NCBI RefSeq assembly: GCF_030272615.1 | Contig: NC_081411.1 | Location: 180,442,977 to 180,506,976, forward strand | DNA length: 64,000 nt | Origin: Cryptomeria japonica | Lineage: Eukaryota > Streptophyta > Pinopsida > Cupressales > Cupressaceae | Reading direction: 5' to 3' | Shown here: piece after piece, positions 33,271 to 44,519 of the stretch | How the letters are laid out: every line of letters begins with the position of its first letter | Numbering within the stretch: the first letter of the stretch is position 1 | The notes under the pieces: model-generated | The model's input: only the letters and a program-made list of their open reading frames with translations | Database searches by the model: none | Told to the model about the DNA's origin: nothing | Position numbers and translations under genes: made by a program

Positions 33271-34188
33271 GTTGTCATTGATGTCAATTAACTGGTAATT
33301 ATATTGTTGATATTATTGTACTATCATTATTGTAATTGGTAGGAAGAATTTGTGGAGTGAACCGATAACTAGTGTAAACCTTATCTATTGATGTAACTGG
33401 TAAACCCCACTTGTTGTTTTTGATAAACCCTAACCACTTAAGTCTGGTGAATTGGTTATATTGGTTTATGATTTGATGATGAGCGGTAAGGATTATGACA
33501 TGTATGATTATTGTATGAAGATAGTTCCAAGAGATTTTGGCAAGTTGTTGTAAAGGTTTTTGTCTAGGGAATGAGAAACTGTATTGCATCTAATGCAAAG
33601 CGTGTGATGAGTTACTAAGTTTGATGAAGTGGTGATGAAGGAGAGATCAAGGTTTTCTTGATTGATGTGTAGAGATTGATATGTAATCCAATGGTCATAC
33701 TTGAACTGATTTGTTTATAATATCTATGAGAATTAGATTTTTGTTGTGTTACTAACCTGATTGATTTGTTTATAAGGCCGATGAAGTTGTTTAGTTTAAT
33801 GAGTTGGCAAAGAGTGAGCATAGATCAATTGAGTGTGTGGTTGCCAAATCGGATGATGTATCTATAGTTTGAGTAAAGATAGATAGGAACACGAAATGGA
33901 TCTGATCAAGCAACTCGAGTGCTATTCAGATGGATCAGCAAACTCCCATTGTTTTCTAACAATTACAATAGAATTGAAATCCCCTAACTGGGTAAGCTCT
34001 AACAAGCTTGGTGTTATTCAAATCCTCTAACAAGGTGATCCATTAGATTGGATTTTCCTCTACTGAGGTTACTCCTTATAGGGTATTGCTTCTAACAAAG
34101 CATTTGTAGTCAATCCCTTAACCGGGTGATTCTTAACAGGATCAGTTCTTAACAGGACTTTTTGTAAAGCTTTAACAGGCTAGGCTCC
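33271..34188 (+). repeat. LTR fragment cut by the gypsy element
   Basis: About 920 bp without coding content. It begins tgttgtcattgatgtcaatt, the kind of start seen in the copia-type LTRs here. It contains repeated cctctaacaagg, cttaaccgggtgattcttaacagg and gctttaacaggc pieces like those in the NA2 and C3 LTRs. It stops where the gypsy 3' LTR begins at 34189. The remainder would lie beyond the right end of the gypsy element, outside the window. Confidence 0.5.
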
Positions 34189-37100
34189 TGTTAGTGAATA
34201 GATTTTGTCTTTCTTTAAATTGAATTGATTCTAAGCTCTACTACCCCTTTGAAAGAGAAAAGTTCACCTAAACAATTGGGTAAGTGTGACATACATCACT
34301 TCCCTCTAAATTTTAGATAGGTACAACTCCCTCCATGAGTTATTCAGGGAATAATCTAACTAAATAAATTGATATGCTTTTAACCTGAAAGCACGTAAGG
34401 CCGCCTACTTCATTATTTGATGAGAGGCCACAAAATATGTAAAATATTTCAGGATAATTTTCTACGAAGTGCTTCACCACAAATATCAAAAGAAATCAAA
34501 GAAAAGTTTAATAACACTGATTTCAGTACTTCTTAAGAATAAACAAGAGAAACAAAGTCTCTTTTTAACTAAATATCTGTCCAAAGAACACAGAAAGAAG
34601 CACCATATTGATAACAACATCCATCGTCAGAAAGGTAATCATAGACATTTTGATTAGGTTAATATTTGCAAAGAAATACCACACCACAGATTCAAACTCA
34701 AAGATTTTCCACCTCAAAATACATATGATCTTTATATATGTATTCCATGCAACAAATACATAACAATACACGCATAAGTTCTTTCCAAGTTCAGATTCTG
34801 AAAAACTTGATCACTTCCTTCAGACCAAACTAAAAATTCTAAAAATCTTAGTATATTTTCTAACCCTTTCTCTATCTATCTTCATCTAATTTATAGTAGT
34901 CTTTAAAGAACAAAGGAGGTCTCCCTCAAAACTCGACCTCCTCTAAAAATGTTATAAAAACCAACAAATTATTTAGGGGACAAATGTCCCAAAGTCATTG
35001 CAAGGTTATGAAAAGCATATAAAATAAAAACAAAGCATTAGCATCATGCTATGCCTCTTCTCCATCGTCATCCTCTCCTCCACTTTTCTAGGCATAGTAG
35101 GTGCTTGCAAGCTCTTGAATTATAGACTAACTCGGATTTTTCATGCCATTGATCTTTGCTTTTGCGGCTTCCTTGTCCCACCCGTGTTTCACCATTTTCT
35201 CGGCATGCTTAGGTAACTGATCATTACCAATGAACATCATAGACTCAATTCAGGCGATTTGTGTTATATCTTCAGGAGTGAAGTTGCCTTTGGCCTTAAC
35301 TTTCTCCATGTGTAGGCTAAATGCCTTTACTGCGTCCTATGTGTTTAGCCCACAAAGTCCCAATTGCCAATCATGGTTCGGGTTAACCACTTTATTGTCA
35401 CTGACCAAGCTACAATAAAGTTCTTGAAGCTCGTAAATAGAGGCCCTGACATCAGAAATCATAGACTTGAATGTAATTACCTACCACGCTATAGTTTTCT
35501 TCAATATGAAAAGTTGGCACTCATCAGTTACCAATTTAATTGAATTTTCTACTAAAAACTTTGTGGCTCTGTATTCTTCTATCTTGGTGAGCATGGGTAA
35601 TACATTTTCCCATTTATTTTCTTCCTTTTCCCATGGCACAATCTGATTTTGAATCTCCACAGTGAGGTTTTGCATTTCATCACATAGCTTCTTGGAATTT
35701 GTAATATATTTTTCACCATCTCTAATCACTCCTTCAATCCATTTCTCTACGGCCCCTGCGATGCTCTTGGCTCGCTAAACATGATTCATTAGTTTCTTGT
35801 TCTTTGGTGAAGTAGGGTCAAAACTTTCTGAAGCATGCGATATGGGAAGTGCTCCAAAAAAACCTATGCTATCAATGAATTGAGCTAGAATCTTGATATG
35901 TTGTTTTGATTCTCTTTTCTCTTGTCCATATTTTTCTGACCTGGTGAGCATCTTCTTAGTAGACACTTTGAAAAAGTGATTATCAAAGTCCCTGCTCATG
36001 TTCCTGATATCCACTTTGGTGACCTCAAATTCCTTTGCATTTACTTCCTTATTCTCATCTTTGGGCTTATAAGAAGCAATTTCAGCAACCCACCTCCCAG
36101 TCTTTTCATCAGCATCCAATCTGGTGGTTGTTTTGAACTTCTTCTATTTGGGACCCTTCTCCATGTATTTGACCACCATGTCTTGGATTAGGATGGACAC
36201 TAGGATGAAACTCTGTTTCTTGCTTACTGAAGTAGTTAACCATTTGGGAGTTGTACTTGAACTAGCTGTTCCTCCAGTTACTTTAGGTGGGGGTGTCATG
36301 GCTACAGTGATTGCATGAGAATCCATAGTGTTGACAATGTCACTATCAAGGTCCTCGACCTCAAAAATTTGAGTATCAAGGATCTTGTCTTTTACCTTTG
36401 TGTCTTTGACCTGGTCCATTTTCCTCTGTGCAACACTCCGTGACCTTTTTTATCGAGGGGGAAGAAAGTTAAAAGAAAGATTAGGCTCTTGCTTGGCATG
36501 AGATAACTTCTTATTTTTACCTGCATGAACAGGCATAGAAGTGGGGTTAGAAAAACATTTTGGGGAATGTAGAGAGACCACATTATCTCTTGCAGGATCA
36601 ATCTTGATGCCTAATTTCATTGCTCTTTTCTTATCAACCCAATCTTCGGTTCTTTCCAAGACTCTCTTTATTCTAAGTTGTATATCATTGTCTTCTTCCA
36701 CATCCCAATTAATGCAGGATGTTTTGGGTTCAGCTTGGTCTAGATATCCAGGTTCAAAAAGCTCTAGATAATCCTCTTCGATCCCACTTACATCAAGTTT
36801 CACCTGCAGTGAAACTACCTGTTCCAAAACCATTCTCATATTTTCTCTTTTGAACACTTCAAGGTCATCACCACAATCTTCCCAAAAGTCCTCCAAATGT
36901 GGGATTGGAAGATACAGCATCAAACCAAGACTGCATGAGAAACCTTTATTATCAAAGCCCTTCCTTTCATGATACAATAGAAAATTGAAATTCTTCAAGT
37001 CAGCTCCTATGCTCAATGCATCTAACATTGAACTACAAGATAAAATGCCCAATTGAATAGGAAAATGATCCTCCCATTTATCTCTGGGTTGAGATTTTTT

Positions 37101-39268
37101 AATTACGGTAGACAACTGCCTATAGATCTCAACAAGGACAAAACACTCTGAACAAAAGCGAGGAAGTTTGAAAGGCTCTTCTTCAAAACCACCTACCCTT
37201 ATATAATAGAAATGAGGAAATTGAACAAAGAAACTACCATATCTTTTTAGTAATGCTTGGGTATCTTTAGACATCCTTTTAGATTTCATGTTTTTTAACT
37301 CATTACAAAAGTCTCCCAAGAAAAAATTATGTACTCTCCTAAAATCTTGCAATGCATTATCTTTTTACAACATGGGGTAAAATTCATCCACAGAAACATC
37401 TCCTTCAGCAAGTTGCCTAGGTATTCCCATTATTTATTTAACACATGTCAGGCAATATATCAAATATGAGGACATAAAGAAATTTTCCTTGAACTTCTTC
37501 ACCATGCTCAGTTGTTCCCTCATGGAGTTGGCAATAAGCTCTGCCCAGTCAAGATACTGCTTTCCTTCCAACACCAGTTGCACATAACAGTAAATCCAAT
37601 CATTGAAGCTATAGGCCTCAATTGAACCTCTAACTTGGTGTGAGAATAACATAACATCATGGATGTGGGGAAGCATGTGATCTTTGTTTGGATATTTAGG
37701 TAACTTGGAGCCACCCCTCTGAGGAACTTTCAACCAATGCTTCGCTATATTATTTTGGTGTCTGGTTTTATCTGCATTGAACTCAGTGACTAATTGGGTG
37801 GGAGAAAAATTTGAGAACTTATAATTAGGCAATTTGAAAACAGAAGAAATGACTTCCCTATTAATCACGAGGAGGGTTTCACCATTATCTCTCTTGATAA
37901 TTTCAGAAATAGGATCATACCTCGCAATGCACTCCCTAACTAATTCTGGGTAAGGGATAGCAGGAGGAAAGACTTCCACCTCTATGAGGCCACTACTTAG
38001 AATTTCTAAACCAAAAGAACTATCAATTCCTTTAAACACCCTTTCCTTCAAGACCTCTAAATTATCTCCTTTTAGGTTTCTATCACTGCAATGGGTTCTG
38101 TGCAAGCAAGACTGAAAATATTTCCGAAAAGGTGCAGAGTGGACTTCATAATTCATAAATAACAACCCTTATTTCCCCCAGCAAATTTTATTATGAGAGA
38201 GACCAACAGCTGAAAATCATTGGAGAAGAATCAAATCAAAACTCACCTTCACAGTTGAAACCAATTGAACGATTACCAGTAGACAAACTTTCTATCAAAC
38301 ACTCTGCATCAATGAAGAACAAGTTTTAGAAATTAATCACTTCATACCTTATAGCAAATGAAGTGATAAAAGCTCATTTAGTGCATTAATTTCGGCCATC
38401 AACTCAAATGTGTTGAGCATTGGGATTTGACATCACACGTGTGTATTGAATGCATGGCAGCATTTTTGGGGTAACCGCCAATTCCCAAAAATGATGACTT
38501 GCCTTCAAAAATCAGCTAGTTGACGTCACCTGAGATATGGTTCAATCTTCATCATACTTAGAAATAAATGGGTCATCATGTCGTTTAGTCCATGGGACCC
38601 ACCTGATTTGAACATGCATGAACAATTTGAACTAACTTCATGAGGGTTCAGGTAGTTCAAAGTGTACGTTGTGCCAAGGAAATTTTACTTTGAAAAGATT
38701 AACTTTTGTTAACTGTGGCTGGCCTTTTGAACTTTATCGAACATGTTGAACATCACTGAACTATTTGAACTAGGTTCAAACAATTCACGGTCTAGAGAAA
38801 GAGGATATGAAACATCATCCGCGACCGTGAAATAGAACTGCTGCAAAACACTTGAGTGAATGTTAGCCTGGAAACATTTTAGACACAACTTAGAACATGT
38901 AGTACCTAAATGAACATTACAAACTCCTTTCAAAATGGTTCAAGGGGTTCATGAGTTTCAAATAGACCATTGAAACTTGGCGCTATAGATTAACAGACGA
39001 TTTACAAGTAAATTAAGGATTGAACCAAGGAATTTTTAACAAGATAAAGGCTCAAATAAAATTTTGTAGGGCGACTTACTCTTGTTATGAGGGATGAATG
39101 ACAGGATAATATTGGCTCTGATTGGGGATTGTATTTTGTGAAAAATGCAAAGAACTCTAAATCTTTGGTTCACACAATAAAAATGGAAAGGGGACAAAAG
39201 GACACACACCAAAAAGGCACAAAGCAAACAACTAACCTACTATGTACATGAACTCTTGGTCATAGATT
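34189..39268 (-). repeat. 3' LTR of gypsy element (more than 4.45 kb)
   Basis: 34189-38642 aligns base for base, with few indels, to 59549-64000 (4454 versus 4452 bp). The left end reads TGTTAGTGAATAG, against TGTGAGTGAACAT in the other LTR. The inner end must lie between 38642 and the integrase stop at 39269; I could not find a clear purine tract to fix it. The LTR carries a long ORF (35049-38149). The stretch 38150-39268 looks non-coding and would hold the promoter. Confidence 0.8.
35049..38149 (-). pseudogene. Long ORF inside the gypsy LTR (3' LTR copy)
   Basis: Start ATG 38149-38147 by analogy with the other LTR; a 1-base deletion near 38090 shifts the first 20 codons. After that, one frame runs to TAG at 35049-35051, about 1,030 codons. 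Open parts are 38165-37434, 37352-36450, 36419-36144, 36119-35775 and 35729-35481. Recognisable pieces are INREVISSVFKLP, KHWLKVPQRGGSKLP, HIHDVMLFSHQVRGSI, FPHFYYIRVGGFEEEPF and an acidic end GGEDDDGEEA. Stops private to this copy lie at 37434, 37365, 36450, 35775 and 35481; the TAG at 36144-36146 is shared with the other LTR. I do not recognise the protein. It has no enzyme motif, signal peptide or membrane span that I can see. Confidence 0.65.
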
Positions 39269-40400
39269 TCAAAGTTTATAGAGCTTAAAGTCTTGCCCAT
39301 TATAGGTGTAGGGCATAACCATTCCATCAGAATAATTCAGTCTGAATGCATTCGGTCCCACTACTTCATGGATCTTGAACGGACCTTTCCAAAATGAATC
39401 AAATTTTCCATGGGCACCCTTTGGTTCCCTTCTTTTGTCCCACAATAGTACTTCATCCCCTTTTAGGAACCCTCTTGGTCGAACTCTCATATTGAATATT
39501 TTCTTCACCCTGTTCTGATGCTCAATAATTCTATCCACTAACATCTCTCTTTCCTCTTCCAACTTCATCAAATACATGACTCTCTTTTCCAAAGCATTTT
39601 GGAAGAAGGAGTCCTCAATTACGGTTTGAAGTCTCGCCGCTACCAATTCCAAAGGTAAAGAAACCTTTGTGCCAATCCCATACACCAGTTCATAAGGTTC
39701 CATTCCAATTTCTCTTTTAGGAGTAATTCTATCTACCCATGACGCTTCATATACCTTTTTATGCCAGTTCCGGGCATTATCATGAACTAACTTCTTCATG
39801 ATGGTTACCAGGTTCTTGTTGCTGGATTCTGCTAACCCATTACCTTGCAGAAAGTAATCAGAGGAATGTGAAAGAGTAATTTGATGTTAATAATAGAACA
39901 TAGTCAACTCTTCAAAGGAGAAATATGATGCATTATCTGTGACAATCTTCTGAGGGACCCCAAAACGGACTAAAATGCAATCTTTGAGAAAATTACATAC
40001 AACCTCTGAGTTCGCCTTCTTAGTGGGGACAACCTCTACCCACTTAGTAAAATAATCTTTTTCTATCAGAATATACATATGGCCAACACTGGAATGAGGA
40101 TTTATTGGACCAATGAAATCAATACCCCATTGTTTGAAAGGTTCATCCACTACCACAGGCCTTAAAGGTAGAGCAGTTAAATGTGGTTTTCCAGAAAAGA
40201 GTTGGAATTTTTCCCATCCCTTAACATAATTATATGCATCACGAAACATACCAGGCCAATAAAAACAATTTCTTAAAATATTAAAAGTAGTTACTGAGGA
40301 TGAGAAATGTCCACCACAGGCTTCATCATGATAAACTTCCCGAAGATTTCGCTATTGAGGCTTATCTACACATCTCAAATAGGTACCATCCAAGCCTTTT
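39269..40400 (-). pseudogene. Gypsy integrase
   Basis: From about 40400: the zinc region with VYHDEACGGHF and CFYWPGMF (second Cys pair damaged, QLFSG), then the core (40249-39887) with WGIDFIGPI, KANSEVVCNFL and IVTDNASYF. The third acidic motif region is altered: a stop at 39887-39889 and NGLAESSNKNL beyond it. The C-terminal part, 39799-39269, is open and contains KRREPKGAHGKFDSFWKGPF and LNYSDGMVMPYTYNGQDFKL, a typical integrase tail without chromodomain. It is followed by the 3' LTR. Confidence 0.85.
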
Positions 40401-40429
40401 TTGTACAAAATGTCTTGCCAAATAACATA

Positions 40430-40919
40430 CTTAGTTGCTTTCAATTTGAGATTCCTTTATTCTTTAGTTGAAAAATGACTCAAGCAACTACCATAGGTCA
40501 AATAATAAGCTACATCAGAAAACCATGTATCTTGCAACCCAACAAATAGAGTTAATGGTAGCTCTTTTTTTGTCTCCATCTTATTTTCTGCTATTAATTT
40601 TCATAAGCTCTATCCTTCAACCTTCTTTATAGGATGAATATCCAAATCATATTAATGAATTTTGGTTACCCATGTCACTCTTTTATTAAGTCCAACTTCT
40701 TGTTGAGTCAAAATATTTTTCGCTGTAGAATCTGGAACAAACACCATAAAGTGAGAGTGCAGAATATAATACCTGAATTGTTTAACTGCTTTAACCATGA
40801 CAAAGGCTTGTTTTTCTAAGAGTGGATACTTAAGCTCATTTTTCTTAAGAGGGACACTCATGAATGCTATAGGTGCTTCAGTCCTAGATTCATCTATCTG
40901 TAATAATATTCCCGACATT
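40430..40919 (-). pseudogene. Gypsy RNase H (RT-linked) and tether
   Basis: Resumes the pol frame after NA3: ILLQIDESRTEAPIAFMS, KNELKYPLLEKQAFVMVKAV and YILHSHFMVFVPDS, the RT-linked RNase H of Ty3/gypsy. The Asp of the usual TDAS motif reads IDES and the later TDH motif reads VPDS, so active-site residues have changed. The frame stops at 40652. A decayed tether rich in stops continues towards the integrase. Confidence 0.8.
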
Positions 40920-40924
40920 GTATG

Positions 40925-41723
40925 TGTTGGCAAATGCACACTCCAATGAGATATTGTAGGTGATTGAAGGTTTTGTCATTGATGGCAACCTTACAATCCT
41001 ATGACACCGGCAAGACAATTTACTGGCACCAGCAAAGATAGAATCTACACTGGCACATAAAGACCACCAGTAGTAAAAGGAAGCATACCGGCATAGAAGC
41101 CGATAGGAATTTTGTTTGTAATATATTTTGTTAATTATTGTAAAATCATTGTAAGCTGACTTGGAAAGTTGTAAAATGACTCATATATATAAGAGATCAT
41201 TGTAGAACATTTTGTAATAGATGGAAGGAAATATATAGGCAAAATAAGGTAGACCTATTATCCAAATTATAGGTTAAGGGTTTATGTATGAAGCAGAGCT
41301 ATAAACCAGTACTGGATCTGACATAGTAGATGCTATTTTGAAGCAGTATAAGACATTGGATTTATATAATCCATTTTGTAAGTCAGTGAGACTTCCTATT
41401 TTGTAATTGAGTAGTGAGCTCTAGGCACTTGGCCTTCCTGCATGTGTAGGCCCCTCTTGTAGCAGTAATATTCTCTTATTGGCCAGTAAGTGAATATTGT
41501 GGGTCACAAATCCCACTGAAGTTTTTCCCACACTGGGTTTCCTCATTAAACTACTGTGTTATGGTGTGTTTTTCATGTGGTTGCTGTTATCTTTGTTTAT
41601 TGCATTATTTCTTGTTTACCAGTATACAATATTGATATGCTTTACATGTTTTAAGTTAAGAAAATCTTATAACTGGTTAGATACTAATTCACCCCCCTCT
41701 CAATATCTGTGGGAATCCTAACA
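40925..41723 (+). repeat. 5' LTR of NA3
   Basis: 799 bp, TGTTGGCAAATG...ATCCTAACA. Contains ttgtcattgatggcaac, the shared block at 41409-41455, cacaaatcccactgaagtttttcc, and C6 followed by tctcaatatctg near the end. Matches 54446-55246. Confidence 0.9.
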
Positions 41724-41725
41724 AT

Positions 41726-41736
41726 TGGTATCAGAG
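41726..41736 (+). other. Primer-binding site of NA3
   Basis: TGGTATCAGAG two bases after the LTR; the twelfth base is T instead of C. Complementary to initiator tRNA-Met. Confidence 0.87.
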
Positions 41737-41794
41737 TTTGGTCCTCTATTTTCAGAAGCCTAATAGCTTGAGGAAGATCTTAACACTGGTAGAG

Positions 41795-42811
41795 ATGGAA
41801 AACTTGATGAAGCAATTAGAAGCACCTCTCTCAGACTATGATGCAGAAAAGTTAAAAAATATCAAACTTGAAGATGATTTAAAGGCTGCACAGGATATTA
41901 TTCAAGCACTTCAAGAAAATCTTACCATTGCAAGGAATAAGAGAAGAGAACTTTGTGAAAAGATGCAAAATGAGAATGATGAAAAGGAAACTCTTAGTGA
42001 TCTGATGAATAAGATGAAACAAGAAAACATGACAACAAAGAATGAGATGTAGGATATGACTATGAGATTTTGTAAAGAAATTGAAGATAGAAAGAAGAAT
42101 GAAGAAGACCTGACTAGAATACTAAATGATGCTGCAAATGAAAACACAAGACTTAGTTATGAAAATAATATGTTGAAGACAAATTTGATGCATGCACAAA
42201 ATAACTCAAATGGACTCATGAGACAGAAAGGTATCTTGGAAGGAGAACTGACTACTGTAAATCAGCACAAAGAAAAATTAAAGAAAAGCTTAGAAGAACT
42301 TGGTGACTTGTTGAAGAATCAGAAACCTAATGGTGACACTAATGGCCTTGGCTTTGAAGCTGGTGAAAGCTCCGGTACTACAAACACACAGGATCAAGGC
42401 AAACTGGTAAGACAACCTACTGCTTATAAATTTAATGGCAAATGCTTTAACTGTAACAAGTATGGTCATCAAGAAAATCAATGTAGATCTAGAAATTATC
42501 AGAATACCAATACACCCACTAGTCAATATTCAAAATGCAACAAAGTTGGTCACAATTCAGAGAATTGTAGAATGAATGTAAGATGTTATGTTTGTGGAAG
42601 ATTTGGACACTTATCTAATCAATGCAGAACACAAACCGACATAGGATATGGAAAAGCTATTTAGAAAAATAATGTGACTTGTTATGCTTGTAACAAGATT
42701 GGACATATTGCAAAATTTTGTTGAAGTAAGTCCTCACTGGTAAATAACAAAGGTCCTAGTTTGAAAGGTAAAGAAAAAGTTGAAGAGGTAAAGCGGGAAT
42801 TCTCAAAATAA
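41795..42811 (+). pseudogene. NA3 ORF1: coiled coil plus four zinc knuckles
   Basis: ATG at 41795 (MENLMKQLEAPLSDYD), 59 bp after the primer site. A coiled coil fills roughly residues 20-190, followed by a Gly/Ser/Asn linker and four CCHC positions: CFNCNKYGHQENQC (42453-42494), YSKCNKVGHNSENC (first Cys replaced), CYVCGRFGHLSNQC (42585-42626) and CYACNKIGHIAKFC (42681-42722). In-frame stops are at 42050, 42662 and 42723 only, so it is little decayed. The same architecture in NA2 ORF1 shows it is a family trait. The likely role is a Gag-like RNA-binding or particle protein; the copia capsid fold is not recognisable. Confidence 0.75.
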
Positions 42812-43212
42812 TGGATCAGGAAATCAGAACTAAATGGTGATAGAAATACTCCTCCACCGACAGAACAGAGTAACACTCCATTGGCATGAGACTCTTCATC
42901 CAACTGAAGAAAATTCCTTTGAGGGTTTGGCAATCAAATGTGAAACATGCTATTATTCCCTCCGTTGATGGTGAGAAGTTGAAATTACTTCTATATCGGT
43001 AAATAAGTTAAGTCATTACTTAACCGACAAGCATTAAATGTGGTGGTTGGCAAAATTAACATTATAAATCAAGTGTTTTGGCTCCAATTTTATTTCACCA
43101 AGCATTCAAACCTTCAAGAGCACGAAAATTCTAGAGCAAAGGCATTCCGAGCAAAGAAGTGAAGCAACTCATCAAGAAATCATTCCTAAGGTAGATAAAG
43201 GTATTTATAATC
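42812..43212 (+). other. Spacer between ORF1 and ORF2 of NA3
   Basis: About 400 bp with no convincing coding potential and no trace of protease, integrase or RT. The equivalent spacer in NA2 (18964-19415) is of similar length, so pol is absent at the same place in both copies. Confidence 0.65.
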
Positions 43213-44519
43213 ATGGCTTCTTCATTTGTTCCTAAATTCATAGCAAACCCTACTATTGTCAAAGTGATTAAACACCCTAGACCTATATTTTAGTTAGTTC
43301 CTGAAATTGCCAAGAAAGATGATAATGTTGGTACTTTTTCTCAAATCCCTAAAGGAGTAGTTTTTGTTGAAGACCCTAGAATGTACATACATTGTCACAT
43401 AGAAGAATTAGGTGATGAGGAAATCAAGAACATGTATAAATCAGTAATCTATGACAATTCCAATAATGTTAAACCTGAACACAAGATAGTAGAAACCCTA
43501 GGTTTCACTGAAATTCTCAGTATTCCAGATTTCTCTAAGGATGTTATAAGGATAATTTTAAGCAGGGTACATGGTGCATTCTTTTGGTTGGACTCAGTTC
43601 AAAAAATCACTAAAGAGGCAGTAAAAGCTGTGACAGGGTTACCTTCCACTGGTAACAGGCCTAATAAAACAAAGAAGGTCTCAAATGACCTAGTGATTAA
43701 CCTAACCGGCGCAACATTTGACAAGAGATCTTTAAGGGTAAATGATGTAACAGATATCAATGTCAGATTCATTAGTATGATCTTAGGCTACAAAACCACA
43801 CATGCAAATAGGTTACACTCAGTCTCTAGCCTATGCATAAAGAGTGCCTATGAAATGATTAATGATAATGCAAAAATAGATGTGTGTGAATCGCTGAAAG
43901 ATGAGCTAATTGAAAACTTGGGAAAGATTAAGAAAGACAAAAAGGGGACATTCAGATTTGGAAATCTACTTGTCTATCTAATGCTACACATAATCAAACA
44001 AGTGCCCGGTATAGGTAACAAAAATATTGGTTTTGATATACTAGTAGGCAAGCAATTGTCAGATTTACTAAACAACATGGGAGAGAATAGAGAAAAGAAT
44101 ATAGATGAGTACTTTCAGGCATTGAAGGCCCAAATGAAGACAAGAGTCAGATTGTCACAAGAAATTATAAACAAGTATAAGGATGAAATTTGTTTTGTTA
44201 TAAATAAGGATGAAATTTGGATGGAGGCAGCTATCCCAAGAACCATTTGGGTTACTGAAATGGGGCATGAAACTGATGATCACATAATTGAAACATATGC
44301 AAAAGCCCTCCTGGAAGCACTTAAGGAACCTAAAGAAGAGGTATTTGGTAGTGCTGAGACTATTGAAAACCAAATTCAATCAAAGAAAAGGGTTAAGAAG
44401 GTTGAAGCAACAGTTAGAAGAGGATCCAGGAAAGCAAAAGCTATTAAGGATGATGTACTCAAACAAACTGGTATTACTGAAAATGAGTTACAAGCACTTC
44501 AACCGGAAACTCACCTTTC
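43213..44519 (+). CDS. NA3 ORF2, N-terminal part (RVHG domain)
   Basis: ATG at 43213 (MASSFVPKFIANPTIVKVIK); one TAG at 43291, then open for about 400 codons up to the C3 insertion. Landmarks: CHIEELGDEEIKNMYKSVIY, FSKDVIRIILSRVHG (about 43535-43578), ITKEAVKAVTGLP (about 43606-43644), INVRFISMILGYKTTHANRL, FRFGNLLVYLMLHIIKQVPG, KYKDEICFVINKDEIWMEA, and a lysine-rich nuclear-signal-like run near 44380-44430. Mostly alpha-helical looking, with no transmembrane segment. No known enzyme motif recognised. Reading continues in frame at 52292 after removal of C3 and one CTTTC. Confidence 0.7.

Noticed and set aside
38709..39227. Short frames between the LTR ORF and integrase
   Set aside because: No family resemblance; most likely LTR promoter or end region.
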